DNA of 48,236 nucleotides from Planctomycetota bacterium (GCA_028291545.1 JAQGHR010000079.1:1-48236), one strand, 5' to 3'. Positions 8,606 to 17,606 are shown, counted from the first letter of the stretch. Numbers and translations: made by a program. The notes: a model not told the origin generated them from the sequence alone.

Positions 8606-9442
8606 ATGGCTCGTATCCGCCGACACCGCCGAGACTCGGTCCAGAGTCCTCTGGAGACCTATCTCCGCGAGATCAACGAGATGGCGCTCTTGACGGCCGA
8701 CGAAGAGAAGATGCTGGCCCGGCGCATCGAGGCCGGCGACGACTCGGCCCGCGATCGCATGGTGCGCGCCAACCTCCGCCTGGTCGTCAATATCGCCCGC
8801 GGCTACGTCGGCAAGGGCCTGGCGCTCCAGGATCTGATCGAGGAAGGCAACCTCGGCCTGTTGCGGGCGGTCGAGGGCTTCGACCCCGAGGTCGGCACGC
8901 GCTTCAGCACCTATGCAAGCTACTGGATCAAGCAATCGATCAAGCGAGCGCTGGTCAATACCGCCAAGCCGATCCGGATCCCCGCCTACATGATGGAGTT
9001 ACTTTGCAAGTGGCGGCGGGCCTCCGCCGACTTGCAGGATCAGCTCGGCCGGCCGGCGACGATGGAGGAGATCGGCCGACTCCTGGAGTTGCCCAAGAAG
9101 AAGCTGGCCATCGTGAAGAAGGCGATCAAGGTCTACAACCTCGTCCCCCAGACCGATCAGCCCGAGAACGGCTGGAGCCTGGGCGAGATGCTCATGGATG
9201 AGCGGACTCGCGCCCCGGACGTCGAGATGGTCGAGGCCGACGACCTCAAGCTCGTCATGCACCGACTTGACGAGATGGATAAGCGCGAGGCCACCGTCCT
9301 CCGCATGCGGTTCGGTCTCAATGACGAGCAACCGAAAACGCTCAAGGAGATCGGCGAGTCACTCGGCCTCACCCGCGAGCGCGTCCGCCAGATCGAGAAC
9401 GAGGCGCTGGGCAAGCTCTCGGCAACGTTCGCGGCGGATTGA
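8606..9442 (+). CDS. RpoD/SigA-like sigma-70 family sigma factor (short form)
   Basis: 278 aa. Region 1.2 is at about 10-42 (SPLETYLREINEMALLT), region 2 at 48-118 (NLRLVVNIARGYVGKGL; TYASYWIKQSIKRAL), region 3 at 125-200 and region 4 at 212-275, with the helix-turn-helix TLKEIGESLGLTRERVRQIE. It lacks region 1.1 and the long insert of housekeeping sigma factors, so it fits group 2 or a short primary-like sigma that directs RNA polymerase to -35/-10 promoters. The ATG at 8606 was chosen because GAGGA lies six bases upstream and region 1.2 follows directly; an in-frame upstream extension runs through the CACGA repeat and looks non-coding. It is monocistronic, with a strong terminator just downstream. 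Confidence 0.92.
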   Translation: MARIRRHRRDSVQSPLETYLREINEMALLTADEEKMLARRIEAGDDSARDRMVRANLRLVVNIARGYVGKGLALQDLIEEGNLGLLRAVEGFDPEVGTRFSTYASYWIKQSIKRALVNTAKPIRIPAYMMELLCKWRRASADLQDQLGRPATMEEIGRLLELPKKKLAIVKKAIKVYNLVPQTDQPENGWSLGEMLMDERTRAPDVEMVEADDLKLVMHRLDEMDKREATVLRMRFGLNDEQPKTLKEIGESLGLTRERVRQIENEALGKLSATFAAD

Positions 9443-9444
9443 TA

Positions 9445-9555
9445 GGCAGTGGTTAGTGGTCAGTGGTCAGTGGTCAGAAAATCATGCAAGCCGGCGGATC
9501 GAGGTCGCTTGGCCTCGATCCGCCGGCTTTTTTGCACTGCCCACTGACCACTGCC
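9445..9555. repeat. Nested inverted repeat (CAGTGGT type) filling a convergent gap
   Basis: The left arm (9445-9477) is made of tandem heptamers CAGTGGT/TAGTGGT; the right arm (9534-9555) is its approximate reverse complement. Between them sits a perfect 17-bp stem (9488-9504 with 9513-9529). The element starts two bases after the sigma stop codon and ends one base before the stop codon of the convergent PEP-CTERM gene, so it makes up essentially the whole gap. It could be a MITE-like insertion that also serves as a terminator for both genes. Confidence 0.8.
9488..9533 (+). terminator. Rho-independent terminator of the sigma gene
   Basis: A perfect 17-bp GC-rich stem (arms 9488-9504 and 9513-9529) with an 8-base loop runs into six T residues (9528-9533). 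It is 45 bases after the sigma stop codon. The opposite strand lacks an equally good T-run (only AAAA at 9478-9481), so termination of the facing gene would be weaker. Confidence 0.88.
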
Positions 9556-9556
9556 A

Positions 9557-10267
9557 TCAGGCAAGCCTGCGACGGTGCCGATAGACTAGACCCACGCCGC
9601 TGGCCGCGATCAGGATGAGCGCGGTCGGCTCAGGGACGGGGAAAGGCTGGGGGATGACGTTGGGGCCATGGGTATTGGACGAGACCTTGGAGATCGTCCA
9701 GTTGTCGGTGAAGCTTCCCTTGAACCCGTTGCCGGTCTCGGCGATCAGGTGGATGTAGGAATCCGGCCCGAAGAATGAGGCCAGGGCACCCGAGCCATCG
9801 AGCTTGAGGTTGGACTGGAACTGGGTCACGCCGCCCACGTTGCTGGTGGCGAAATCGATGGGCTTGCCCTGGAGCAGCAGGCCGCTGAAGGTTTGCCCGT
9901 TGGCCGTGACCGATCCGTACACCTGATAGAGGTTGCCGGGGTCGTTGACGTAACTACCGTTCTTGTCGAGGGTGACGTTGAGGACCTGAAAGCGCGAGCC
10001 GTCGGGGGCGGCGCTGATGTCCCACTCGTCGGTGCTCTTCGTGCCCGTGACCAGCACGTACGCGGTGTTCTTCAGGTGGAACACCCCCTGCTGGGCGGAC
10101 GAGTCGTAGGTGTAGCTGACACCCTTGCCGAGGTTGGCGATGATGTCCGGATACTTCTGGGGGTCGGTGGATGGGTGGAGCAAGTCGGCCGACGCCCGAG
10201 AGCCGCCGAGGCCGAGTACCAACCCCACGAAGCCGGTCAGGACGATGTAGCGCTGCATCCGGTGCAT
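9557..10267 (-). CDS. PEP-CTERM exported protein
   Basis: 236 aa. It has a cleavable signal peptide (MHRMQRYIVLTGFVGLVLGL, probable cleavage after SRASA) and a C-terminal sorting signal: VPEP, a hydrophobic helix (TALILIAASGVGLVY) and a basic end (RHRRRLA). PEP-CTERM tails are cleaved by exosortase, usually on proteins delivered to the surface or extracellular matrix. The middle is a beta-rich domain of unknown function (NGQTFSGLLLQGKPIDF; SYIHLIAETGNGFKGSFTDN). The ATG at 10267 is preceded by AAGGAG with five-base spacing. No exosortase gene is in the window. Confidence 0.88.
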   Translation of the reverse strand: MHRMQRYIVLTGFVGLVLGLGGSRASADLLHPSTDPQKYPDIIANLGKGVSYTYDSSAQQGVFHLKNTAYVLVTGTKSTDEWDISAAPDGSRFQVLNVTLDKNGSYVNDPGNLYQVYGSVTANGQTFSGLLLQGKPIDFATSNVGGVTQFQSNLKLDGSGALASFFGPDSYIHLIAETGNGFKGSFTDNWTISKVSSNTHGPNVIPQPFPVPEPTALILIAASGVGLVYRHRRRLA

Positions 10268-10982
10268 AAGAACTCCTTGAAGCCGGCCGAGGTCGACGAC
10301 GAGGTCGCGCCAGGCGCCTCCTGCGCAAGGCGAGCGTCGTCCTTCCCGCGGCATAGAATTCGGCTTCGATCGACTTGACGCACCTTGTCCCGGGTTGATC
10401 CCACCCGATGGCTCAACCGTTCCGGGCGAGACAAGGCATCCATGCGTGACGGTTCGTTTCGAGGTATTCGGCTCCCAACCCCGCCCCAAATTGGGCGACA
10501 GGGCGCGTGCCGGCCAGGAGCACGTCGAGCCTCGGAGGACGGGACGGCGGCAAGGGTGTCGATCAGGGGAGTTGTTGGCCCGAGGTCGGGCGAAGACGGC
10601 CATCCGGAATCCATTCCTGGCTGGAGATGCTCCGCACCCCGAGGCGAGCGCCGTTGGTCTTCGGATCGCACCGAAAACGCCGCCTCGGCGTTGGGCCTTC
10701 GCACGTCGACCATGACGGCTTCGGCCCGGAGTGGCGGCACTTTATCGGGGGTGTCCGGGGGTGTCAACCCGAAATGATTCAAGTTGCCAACAGCTTTTGA
10801 CGGGGGGGAAACGCCGTTCCGCCTCATTCGTTGTCCCCGAGTTTGGGCAGCGAGTAGACTGGGCAGAACATTCGATCGCATCCGAGTGGCTCAGGCGTTG
10901 CATGAAGGTCTCGCGCTGGCCAGCCGAGACCATGCGGACCGGCGACACGACCTATCGACATCCTCCCGAGGCCTGCCCGATC
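10268..10982. other. 715-bp divergent gap without a supported gene
   Basis: This lies between the PEP-CTERM gene (minus) and the polymerase X gene (plus). Open frames here have arginine- and proline-rich translations without domain-like sequence, so I read none as a gene. A short direct repeat GGGGGTGTC occurs at 10746-10765. No promoter can be assigned with confidence. Confidence 0.5.
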
Positions 10983-12710
10983 ATGGAAACCGCCCGCGTG
11001 GCCCGCGTCCTGGACGAGATGGGAACCTTGCTGGAGGTGCGGGGCGAAAATCCGTTCCGGTGTCGTGCCTATCACAATGCCGCGCAGGCGCTCAAGACGC
11101 TGCCCAATGACCTCGCGCCGATGCTGGAGGACGGCACGCTCGCGGAGGTGCCGGGGATTGGCCAGACGATGCTGGCAAAGATCGCCAAGCTGGTCACCAC
11201 GGGCAGCCTTCCCGAATACGACGAGCTGAGGCGCGAGACGCCGCCCGGACTGGTCGCCTTGTTGCGCGTGCCGGGTCTGGGACCGAAGAAGATCAAGGCG
11301 CTGCACAACGAGCTCGAGATCGAGAGCCTCGCCGATCTCCGGGCCGCGGCCGAGGCGCATAAGATCGCCAAGGTCACGGGCTTCGGCGCCAAGACCGAGG
11401 CCAGGATCATCGAGGGGCTGGCGTTCATCGAAAAGACCGGCGATCGCATCCTCCAGAGCAAGGCCCGTCGCATCGTCGCCCCGGTCCTGGACGCGATCGC
11501 GCACCACAAGGGCGTGATCCGCGCGGAGGTGTGCGGCAGTCTGAGACGCCGGGCCGACACGATCGGCGACCTCGATATCTTGTTCTCGTCGAAGGACCCC
11601 GTTCCGATCCTCGACGACTTCATCCAGAGGCCGGAGATCGCCGAGATCCTGGCTCACGGGCCGACCAAGGTCAGCGTACGTCTGGCCGAAGGGGTCCAGT
11701 GCGACGTTCGCGGCGTGAGCGATGCGCAGTATCCGTTCGCGCTGCACTATTTCACCGGCTCCAAGGCCCATAACATCGCCATGAGGCGTCGTGCGATCGA
11801 GCGGGGATTAAAGCTCAACGAGTATGCCCTTGAAGGTCCGGACGGACCGGTGAAATGCAAGACGGAAGAGGATCTCTACGCGGCGCTGGATCTCGCCTAC
11901 ATCCCGCCCGAGCTGCGCGAGGACTGGGGCGAGATTGACGTGGCCGAACGAGGCCCCCTGCCCGCCTTGATCGAGCTGTCGGACCTGACGGGCACGTTCC
12001 ATTGCCACACCGATTGGAGCGACGGCGGCGCGACCCTGGAAGAAATGGCCCGGGGGGCGCGCGACGCCGGATTAAAATATCTGGGCATCGCCGATCACTC
12101 CCGCGTGGCAGCCTATGCAGGTGGCCTCTCCGCCGATCGCGTCCGCCTGCAATGGGCGGCGATCGACGCGCTGAACGAGGAGTTCGGGAAGAGCTTCCGC
12201 CTGTATAAAGGTACGGAGTGCGACATCCTGCCCGACGGCTCGCTCGACTTCTCCGACGACCTGCTCGCGGGCTTCGACTACGTGGTCGCGAGCGTCCATT
12301 CCAGTTTCGGCCTCGATCGCGAGGCCATGACCCGCCGGATCTGTCGCGCTGTCAGCCATCCGAAGGTGACCATGCTCGGCCATCCGACCGGCCGGCTGCT
12401 CCTGGCCCGCGATGGCTACAACGTGGACCTCGACGCCGTGATTGCCGCCGCCGCGACGGCCGGCACCATGATCGAGATCAACGCCGACCCGCATCGCCTG
12501 GACCTCGACGCCGAGCACTGCCGCCGCGCCAGGGCCCGAGGCGTGACGATCGTGATTAACCCCGACGCCCACTCTGTCGGAGGCTTCTCGAACCTCGATT
12601 TCGGCATCGGCGTGGCCCGCCGCGCGGGGCTCGTCCCCTCCGATGTCCTCAACGCCCTGGCACCCGCCGAGGTCGATCGCCGCCTCAAGCAGATGCGAAC
12701 CCGCGTGTAG
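10983..12710 (+). CDS. polX: DNA polymerase X family with C-terminal PHP domain
   Basis: 575 aa, the usual length for bacterial PolX. Helix-hairpin-helix segments at about 55-68 (EVPGIGQTMLAKI) and 95-107 (VPGLGPKKIKALH) bind DNA. The polymerase palm has GSLRRRADTIGDLDIL with catalytic Asp196 and Asp198; Asp241 (QCDVRGV) is the likely third carboxylate. The PHP domain from about residue 335 keeps its metal ligands: H340 and H342 (FHCHTDWSDG), D371/H372 (ADHS), E412, H439, H467 and D528/H530 (NPDAH), so 3'-5' exonuclease or AP-site activity is plausible. The family fills short gaps in base-excision repair. The ATG at 10983 matches family N-termini (METARVARVLDEMG); the longer in-frame extension is not supported. 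Its 3' end overlaps the convergent modC by 26 bp. Confidence 0.95.
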   Translation: METARVARVLDEMGTLLEVRGENPFRCRAYHNAAQALKTLPNDLAPMLEDGTLAEVPGIGQTMLAKIAKLVTTGSLPEYDELRRETPPGLVALLRVPGLGPKKIKALHNELEIESLADLRAAAEAHKIAKVTGFGAKTEARIIEGLAFIEKTGDRILQSKARRIVAPVLDAIAHHKGVIRAEVCGSLRRRADTIGDLDILFSSKDPVPILDDFIQRPEIAEILAHGPTKVSVRLAEGVQCDVRGVSDAQYPFALHYFTGSKAHNIAMRRRAIERGLKLNEYALEGPDGPVKCKTEEDLYAALDLAYIPPELREDWGEIDVAERGPLPALIELSDLTGTFHCHTDWSDGGATLEEMARGARDAGLKYLGIADHSRVAAYAGGLSADRVRLQWAAIDALNEEFGKSFRLYKGTECDILPDGSLDFSDDLLAGFDYVVASVHSSFGLDREAMTRRICRAVSHPKVTMLGHPTGRLLLARDGYNVDLDAVIAAAATAGTMIEINADPHRLDLDAEHCRRARARGVTIVINPDAHSVGGFSNLDFGIGVARRAGLVPSDVLNALAPAEVDRRLKQMRTRV

Positions 12711-13821
12711 GACGCCCGGATTCCAGGATGTGGCAACTGCGAGCCTTGAGGATCAGGTGGACGTCCGCGCCGGCGCGAAGGTCGAGCGCGGAGACGGCGG
12801 GCAGGACCACACTCACGATCCAGGCGACCTCGCCGGTCCGCACGATCACCTCGGCGTCGCCGCCGTGGGGAAGGACCCGATCGACGAATCCGGCGATCAC
12901 GTTGCGGGCGCTCAAGCCGAGGATCGGGCCGCGGGCGAGCAAGAGGTCGTCCGACCGGATCGCGAGCGTCACCACCGAGCCGATGGAGAGATCGTGGAAC
13001 GGGACGACCAGCGTCGGCCCGTTCTCCAGGGCGATGAACGTCTCACCCCGGTCGGCGGCATGGTCGGAGATCAGGCCACGGAAGACGTTGCGGACATCGT
13101 CGAGACGCGAGGAACCACCCCCCTCGCGACGCGCGAGCACGTCCAGCGGTGGCCCTTGGTCGATGATCCGGCCGCCATCGAGCAGGAACAATTTCGCGCC
13201 GAGCGCGATGGCCTCGGACGGGCTGTGCGTGACATAGAGCACCGGGAGCCGCTCAACGGCCTGGACCTCGCGGAGCCGATCGACGAGCGCGAACCGGCCG
13301 TCCAGGTCGATGGCGGAGACCGGCTCGTCGCAGAGGAGTAGTCGCGGCCGCGGCGCGAGTGCCCGGGCAAGCCCCACCCGCTGGCGCTCGCCGCCGGAGA
13401 GCGTGGCGGGGCGACGGTTCAAGAGTCGCTCGACTCCGCAAAGTTCGGCGACTTCGCACGCCCGTCGATCCGATTCCGCCCGGGGCAGCCCGTTCAAGCC
13501 GAACCGAATATTCGCCGAGACGCTGAGGTGGGGGAACAGCAGATCGTCCTGGAAGATCATCCCCGCGCGACGCGACCGCAGCGGGAGGTTCGCGGCGGAC
13601 GTCGAATCGAACCATGTCGCGTCCCCGACACGAACGCGGCCCGCGTCCGGCCGGTCGAGCCCGGCGATGAGCCGGAGCAAGCTCGTCTTGCCCGCGCCCG
13701 ACGGGCCGAAGACGACGCCGCACTCCTGGCCGAGCTGGATCGTGACATCCAACGTCAATCGGTCGTGAACGCGGCGCGAGACGCATGCCTCGACGGCGAT
13801 TCCCTGGTGATCGCCCTTCAC
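12685..13821 (-). CDS. modC: Molybdate ABC transporter ATP-binding protein
   Basis: 378 aa. Walker A is GPSGAGKTS (39-47), the Q-loop FQDDLLFPHL (Gln91), the ABC signature LSGGERQRVG (141-150), Walker B LLLCDEP (Asp165, Glu166) and the switch His199 (YVTHS). Residues from about 300 form a TOBE/MOP-like domain (LSARNVIAGFVDRVLPHGGD), which marks ModC-type ATPases and binds oxyanion. It would power molybdate or tungstate import with ModB. The start is GTG at 13821, whose GTGA overlaps the modB stop. The D-loop reads SAID rather than SALD. Substrate specificity is inferred from the domain layout. Confidence 0.9.
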   Translation of the reverse strand: MKGDHQGIAVEACVSRRVHDRLTLDVTIQLGQECGVVFGPSGAGKTSLLRLIAGLDRPDAGRVRVGDATWFDSTSAANLPLRSRRAGMIFQDDLLFPHLSVSANIRFGLNGLPRAESDRRACEVAELCGVERLLNRRPATLSGGERQRVGLARALAPRPRLLLCDEPVSAIDLDGRFALVDRLREVQAVERLPVLYVTHSPSEAIALGAKLFLLDGGRIIDQGPPLDVLARREGGGSSRLDDVRNVFRGLISDHAADRGETFIALENGPTLVVPFHDLSIGSVVTLAIRSDDLLLARGPILGLSARNVIAGFVDRVLPHGGDAEVIVRTGEVAWIVSVVLPAVSALDLRAGADVHLILKARSCHILESGRPTRGFASA

Positions 13822-14492
13822 CGGATCGCGCCTTGCGCCGGGGGAGCGGCCTGCTGCGCCACGATCAGGGCGGCGACCGAGACAGCCGTGATCAACAGCG
13901 TCAGCCAGGTCGCCGTGCGGAGGTCATCCACCTGCACGGCGTTGAAGATCGCCAGAGAGGCGGTCCGCGTCCGGCCCGGCAGGTCGCCCGCGACCATCAG
14001 GGTCGCGCCGAAATCGCCCAGCGCGCGGGCGAAGGCCAGCACGGTGCCCGAGGCGAGCCCGCGCCAGGCGAGGGGCAAAGTCACATGGAGAAAGACCGAT
14101 CCTTCCCGCCGTCCCAGCAATCTGGCCACGTCCTCCAGGGCTGGATCGACCCCCTCGAAGGCCGAGCGCGCCGGGATCAGGAACAGCGGGAACGCCGCAA
14201 CGGCCGACGCCACGACCGCCCCGGTCCAGTGGAAGACCAGCACGACCCCCAGCCGCGATTCCATCCACAGGCCAAGGGCGGCCCGCCTGCCGATCAGGTG
14301 CAGCAGGGCGAATCCCAGGACCGTCGGAGGCAAGACGAGCGGCAGCACCATCACGCCGGAAATGAGCCCCTTGCCGGGAAACCGCGTCCTCGCCAGCACG
14401 TACGCCAGCGGAACCCCGAGCGCGATGATGGCCAGCGTCGCCATCGCGGCCACGCGGAGGGAGAGCCAGAACGGGCCAAGGTCGAGGGGCAT
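13818..14492 (-). CDS. modB: Molybdate ABC transporter permease
   Basis: 224 aa with about five membrane helices. The cytoplasmic coupling loop EDVARLLGRREGSVFLHVTL is the EAA motif that contacts ModC. VLPLVLPPTVLGFALLHL is very typical of ModB. The ATG at 14492 lies only 13 bases after the kinase stop codon and has no clear ribosome-binding site, so it may be translated by coupling. Its own stop overlaps the modC GTG. The periplasmic binding protein ModA is not encoded next to it in the window. Confidence 0.92.
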   Translation of the reverse strand: MPLDLGPFWLSLRVAAMATLAIIALGVPLAYVLARTRFPGKGLISGVMVLPLVLPPTVLGFALLHLIGRRAALGLWMESRLGVVLVFHWTGAVVASAVAAFPLFLIPARSAFEGVDPALEDVARLLGRREGSVFLHVTLPLAWRGLASGTVLAFARALGDFGATLMVAGDLPGRTRTASLAIFNAVQVDDLRTATWLTLLITAVSVAALIVAQQAAPPAQGAIR

Positions 14493-14505
14493 GCGTACGC
14501 GAAGA

Positions 14506-16998
14506 TCAACCGGGTGGACGGGGCGGAGTCGGGGGTTTCGAGGCAGATCGAAGGCGTTCGAGTTTGGGTCGATCCTCGGCCAGACGGTGATCGACGGCCT
14601 TGCTCAAAACCATCGTCGCCCGAGACTCAATGCTTCGCGTGAGTGCGCGATCCAGGAGGACGCGAGCGGCATCGAAGTGCGGGACCGAGCGGTAGTAATC
14701 GTCCTTCTCCGAGGCCAGGTCGCCCAGTGCCATTTCCACGCTCGCGGCGGCGCGTTCCAGAGAGTACGCATCCTTGTTCAAAGGCTTGGGAATGAGCTTA
14801 CGGGCCGCCTCGACGTCCCGTTTCGCGTCCTGGAAGTAGGCCATGGCTCGCTCGTACTCGGCCGATTTCCGTGGTTGCGGCACGCCGTCGATGGCGGGCG
14901 GCCTCGGGACCGCATGGCCCAAGGTCACCCGGACCTCCCCCCGCTTACGCCAGTACATGGAGAGCTTGGCATCATCGACGTCCGAGCTCAGGTTCATCTC
15001 CTTGGCTCGTTTGACCGCGTCGATTGCGGACGTGAACGATTTTTCCGCCTCCGCGTAATCGCCTTGAATCACGGCGATTTCCGCGAGTCCCGCGTGGGCC
15101 GAGAATAGGTAGCTGGCGTACTCCAGGGCTTTCCGGTACGCGGCCGTCGCGGTGGCCAGATCGCCAGCCATCCGAGCCGCTCCTCCCCTCTGGTGGTAAA
15201 GCATCGCCAGTTGACTCTTCGAAACGCGGGAGCTTTCCTGTTTCTCCGCCAACCCGATCGCCTTCCCGGCCTCTTTCAGCGCGGCGGCACCATCTCCCAT
15301 ATTTCCATAGATCTGCGCGATGGACGAGCGCACGTTGAACGAGTCCGGTTCAAGTTTGCGGGCGGTCGCGATCGCCTGGCGGGCAGCCACATATTTCCCC
15401 GAGGTCACGAGGGACTTCGCGATATCGAGGTAGTAGGCCGCCGCTTTCTTGGGGGCGTACATCGTAGCGAACGCGGCAGCCACGACCAGGACAGCCGCGA
15501 CAGTGCCGATCGAGGCCAGCGCCAGTCGGCCCACCCGAAATCGCGTCGTGAAATTGCGGGTGCGCTCGATCCGCGAAGGGTTCTTCACTTCAACGAGAGG
15601 GCGACGCGTATAGAACCGCTCGAGGTCCTCGGCCAGGGCTCGGGCACTCGAGTAGCGGTATTCGGGCCGGAAGGCGAGGCAGCGGGAAATGATCGCATCC
15701 AACCCGTGCGGGATCTCCGGATTCAAGTCCCGAACGGATCCGAGGCCGATCGCGCGGCGGTCGAGCAGCTCGCCAATGGCGCGGGGTAGTGGGATCGCGG
15801 CGTCGGGCGCCTCCGGACGGCTGCCGGTGAGGAGCTCTCCCAGGAGCAATCCGAGGGCGTAGATATCCGCCGACTCGCCCACGTGGCTCCATCGCTCCGG
15901 GTCGAGGAACGCCTCGAGCTGCTCCGGGGCCATGTACGGCAGCGTGCCGCCGCGAAGCGCGGCCTCGGCCTGATCGGGCGTTTGGGGCGAGTGCGCGAGG
16001 TTGAAGTCGAGCAATTGGGGGCCGTCGCGATCGGTCAGCAAAACGTTTGCCGGCTTGATGTCCCGATGATGCACGTTCTGGCCGTGGGCATAGGCCAGGG
16101 CACGCGCGACGACCGAGACGATCCAGGCCACGCCCTCGGCATAGGTCCCCTTCGCGGGGAACCCTTTCCAGCTCGCCCCGTCGCGATCGTCGTTCGTGCC
16201 GGCCGGTTTGGCGCGGGCGGCGGTCTCCCGCAGGACCATCGCGGAGCGGGGCCGCGAGGCCGGGTCAACCTCCCGGATCACCTTATCCAGCGTCAGACCC
16301 GGCCGGTAGGGCATGCACAGGCCGCGCAGGCCGGTCTCCGCATCGTCGGTCACGGAGAGCACCGGCACGATGTGGGCATGATCGAGGCGGCCCTGAATCG
16401 CGGGCTCTTTGCCGCGATCGGTGGAGACCTTGAGCGCCACCTCGCGATCGCCCAGAGATTCATCCCGCGCGAGGAAGACCCTCGCCGTGCCACCCTGGCC
16501 GAGGACCGAGCCGAGCCGGAACGACTGGAACCGCTCACCCACGTTGGGCAGCCGCGAGGTCGAGGGTGTCACCCCGACGGCCTGGCTCAGCATCCGGTGG
16601 TAGCGCAGTTGCGAGAGCAGCGAGTCGCGCCATGGGTCATACCGTGCGCAGAACACGTCCGGGTCAAGCTGCTCGCCGCGTTCTTCACGCAGGCAGTATT
16701 CCTCGTAAACCAGGCTCACGACCCGTTCCCTCGCCGCGCGAAGGGGCGCGAATCGTTCGAGGTAGGCGGCGACGTCGGGGCGATCGCCGAGCTCGAAACG
16801 GCGGCGCAAATCGGCCTTGATCAGGGCCGCGAGCAGGTCGACCGAGCCCTCCGGCGAGAATCGCGTCCAGATCGCCTCGACCGACGGGGCAGTACCGAGC
16901 GACCAGGCACGCTCCAGTTCCAGGACCGCCCGGTCAGCCGAAGCCGGCGCGGCGAGGGACCCGGAGGAATGCACGCGGGCGGGAACCAGACTGTTCAC
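14506..16998 (-). CDS. Membrane-spanning Ser/Thr protein kinase with C-terminal helical repeats
   Basis: 830 aa. An N-terminal helical region (1-150) is followed by a kinase domain at about 155-470: glycine loop LGQGGTARV, Lys190 (VALK), HRDIKPANV with catalytic Asp313, and DFNLAHS in place of DFG (Asp331 retained). A roughly 60-residue insert lies between the hinge and the catalytic loop. One transmembrane helix (about 487-507, LALASIGTVAAVLVVAAAFA) precedes tetratricopeptide-like repeats (GKYVAARQAIATARKLEP; GDYAEAEKSFTSAIDAVK), which should lie outside the membrane. The GTG start at 16998 overlaps the ECF sigma stop as GTGA. ECF-kinase pairs are known in planctomycetes, where the kinase is thought to signal to the sigma factor. 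Confidence 0.92.
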   Translation of the reverse strand: MNSLVPARVHSSGSLAAPASADRAVLELERAWSLGTAPSVEAIWTRFSPEGSVDLLAALIKADLRRRFELGDRPDVAAYLERFAPLRAARERVVSLVYEEYCLREERGEQLDPDVFCARYDPWRDSLLSQLRYHRMLSQAVGVTPSTSRLPNVGERFQSFRLGSVLGQGGTARVFLARDESLGDREVALKVSTDRGKEPAIQGRLDHAHIVPVLSVTDDAETGLRGLCMPYRPGLTLDKVIREVDPASRPRSAMVLRETAARAKPAGTNDDRDGASWKGFPAKGTYAEGVAWIVSVVARALAYAHGQNVHHRDIKPANVLLTDRDGPQLLDFNLAHSPQTPDQAEAALRGGTLPYMAPEQLEAFLDPERWSHVGESADIYALGLLLGELLTGSRPEAPDAAIPLPRAIGELLDRRAIGLGSVRDLNPEIPHGLDAIISRCLAFRPEYRYSSARALAEDLERFYTRRPLVEVKNPSRIERTRNFTTRFRVGRLALASIGTVAAVLVVAAAFATMYAPKKAAAYYLDIAKSLVTSGKYVAARQAIATARKLEPDSFNVRSSIAQIYGNMGDGAAALKEAGKAIGLAEKQESSRVSKSQLAMLYHQRGGAARMAGDLATATAAYRKALEYASYLFSAHAGLAEIAVIQGDYAEAEKSFTSAIDAVKRAKEMNLSSDVDDAKLSMYWRKRGEVRVTLGHAVPRPPAIDGVPQPRKSAEYERAMAYFQDAKRDVEAARKLIPKPLNKDAYSLERAAASVEMALGDLASEKDDYYRSVPHFDAARVLLDRALTRSIESRATMVLSKAVDHRLAEDRPKLERLRSASKPPTPPRPPG

Positions 16999-17606
16999 GA
17001 ATGGGCTCCCTTCTCATCGGAGGCCCAGGAGTCGCCCAGGTCCTTGAGGAATCGCTGCACCCGCCGCAAATGCCAGCCCGTCTTCTGAGCGATCTCCTCG
17101 TTGGTGTAGCCCTGGCCCTTGAGCTCAAGGACTAGCCGCTCCTGCCCGGTTTGACCGGAGAGGAGCCGCTCCCTCGCCTCGCTGGCCTGGGCGAACTGGC
17201 TTGGCGTCGGGTCTTTAGAAGGGACGTCCCCCCCGCCCTCGCCGGGGCGAAGCCAGGCGCCGAGGGGGCGCTCGCGTCCCTGGTCGTGCTTGAGCGTGTG
17301 GAGCCGGCGATGCTCGTCGATCACCTTGCGCTCGGCGGCCGTCGAGAGGAACGCCACCAACTCTCTCAGAGTCGGGAAGTCGAATTTCTCGGGCTTCTCA
17401 GCCAGACTTTTCCAGACATCGCCGACGAAGTCGGTCGAGTCGTACAGGGAGCGCATGGACGGCGAATTCAGCTTACGACGAATGACTCGCAAGACTTTCG
17501 GGTAACACGCATCGTAAAGCTCGCGCCAGGCCGTCTGATCCCCCGTGCGGGCACGGGCGAAGAGGCCGTCCGAACTATCGGATGCGGAATCCGTCGGTTG
17601 GCTCAT
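16995..17606 (-). CDS. ECF-type sigma factor paired with the kinase
   Basis: 203 aa. Region 2 covers about 15-98 (ARTGDQTAWRELYDACYPKV; DSTDFVGDVWKSL; AAERKVIDEHRR) and region 4 about 145-195, with a helix-turn-helix YTNEEIAQKTGWHLRRVQRF. It belongs to the planctomycete ECF group linked to Ser/Thr kinases. The ATG at 17606 has GGGGAGGA nine bases upstream. That ribosome-binding site sits in a hairpin (17617-17638), and the stop overlaps the kinase start by four bases, so the pair is probably co-translated. No anti-sigma factor is seen; regulation by phosphorylation is plausible. Confidence 0.9.
   Translation of the reverse strand: MSQPTDSASDSSDGLFARARTGDQTAWRELYDACYPKVLRVIRRKLNSPSMRSLYDSTDFVGDVWKSLAEKPEKFDFPTLRELVAFLSTAAERKVIDEHRRLHTLKHDQGRERPLGAWLRPGEGGGDVPSKDPTPSQFAQASEARERLLSGQTGQERLVLELKGQGYTNEEIAQKTGWHLRRVQRFLKDLGDSWASDEKGAHS

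Noticed and set aside
8183..8935. Minus-strand open frame crossing the CACGA repeat and the sigma factor
   Set aside because: Antisense to region 2 of the sigma factor; the repeat only gives a run of Cys-Arg-Val.
9447..9477. CAGTGGT heptamers as a CRISPR array
   Set aside because: Units are contiguous heptamers without spacers; no cas genes nearby. No CRISPR array seen in the window.
10237..10881. Minus-strand open frame upstream of the PEP-CTERM gene
   Set aside because: Ser/Arg/Pro-rich translation without structure; overlaps the PEP-CTERM start in another frame and lacks a ribosome-binding site.
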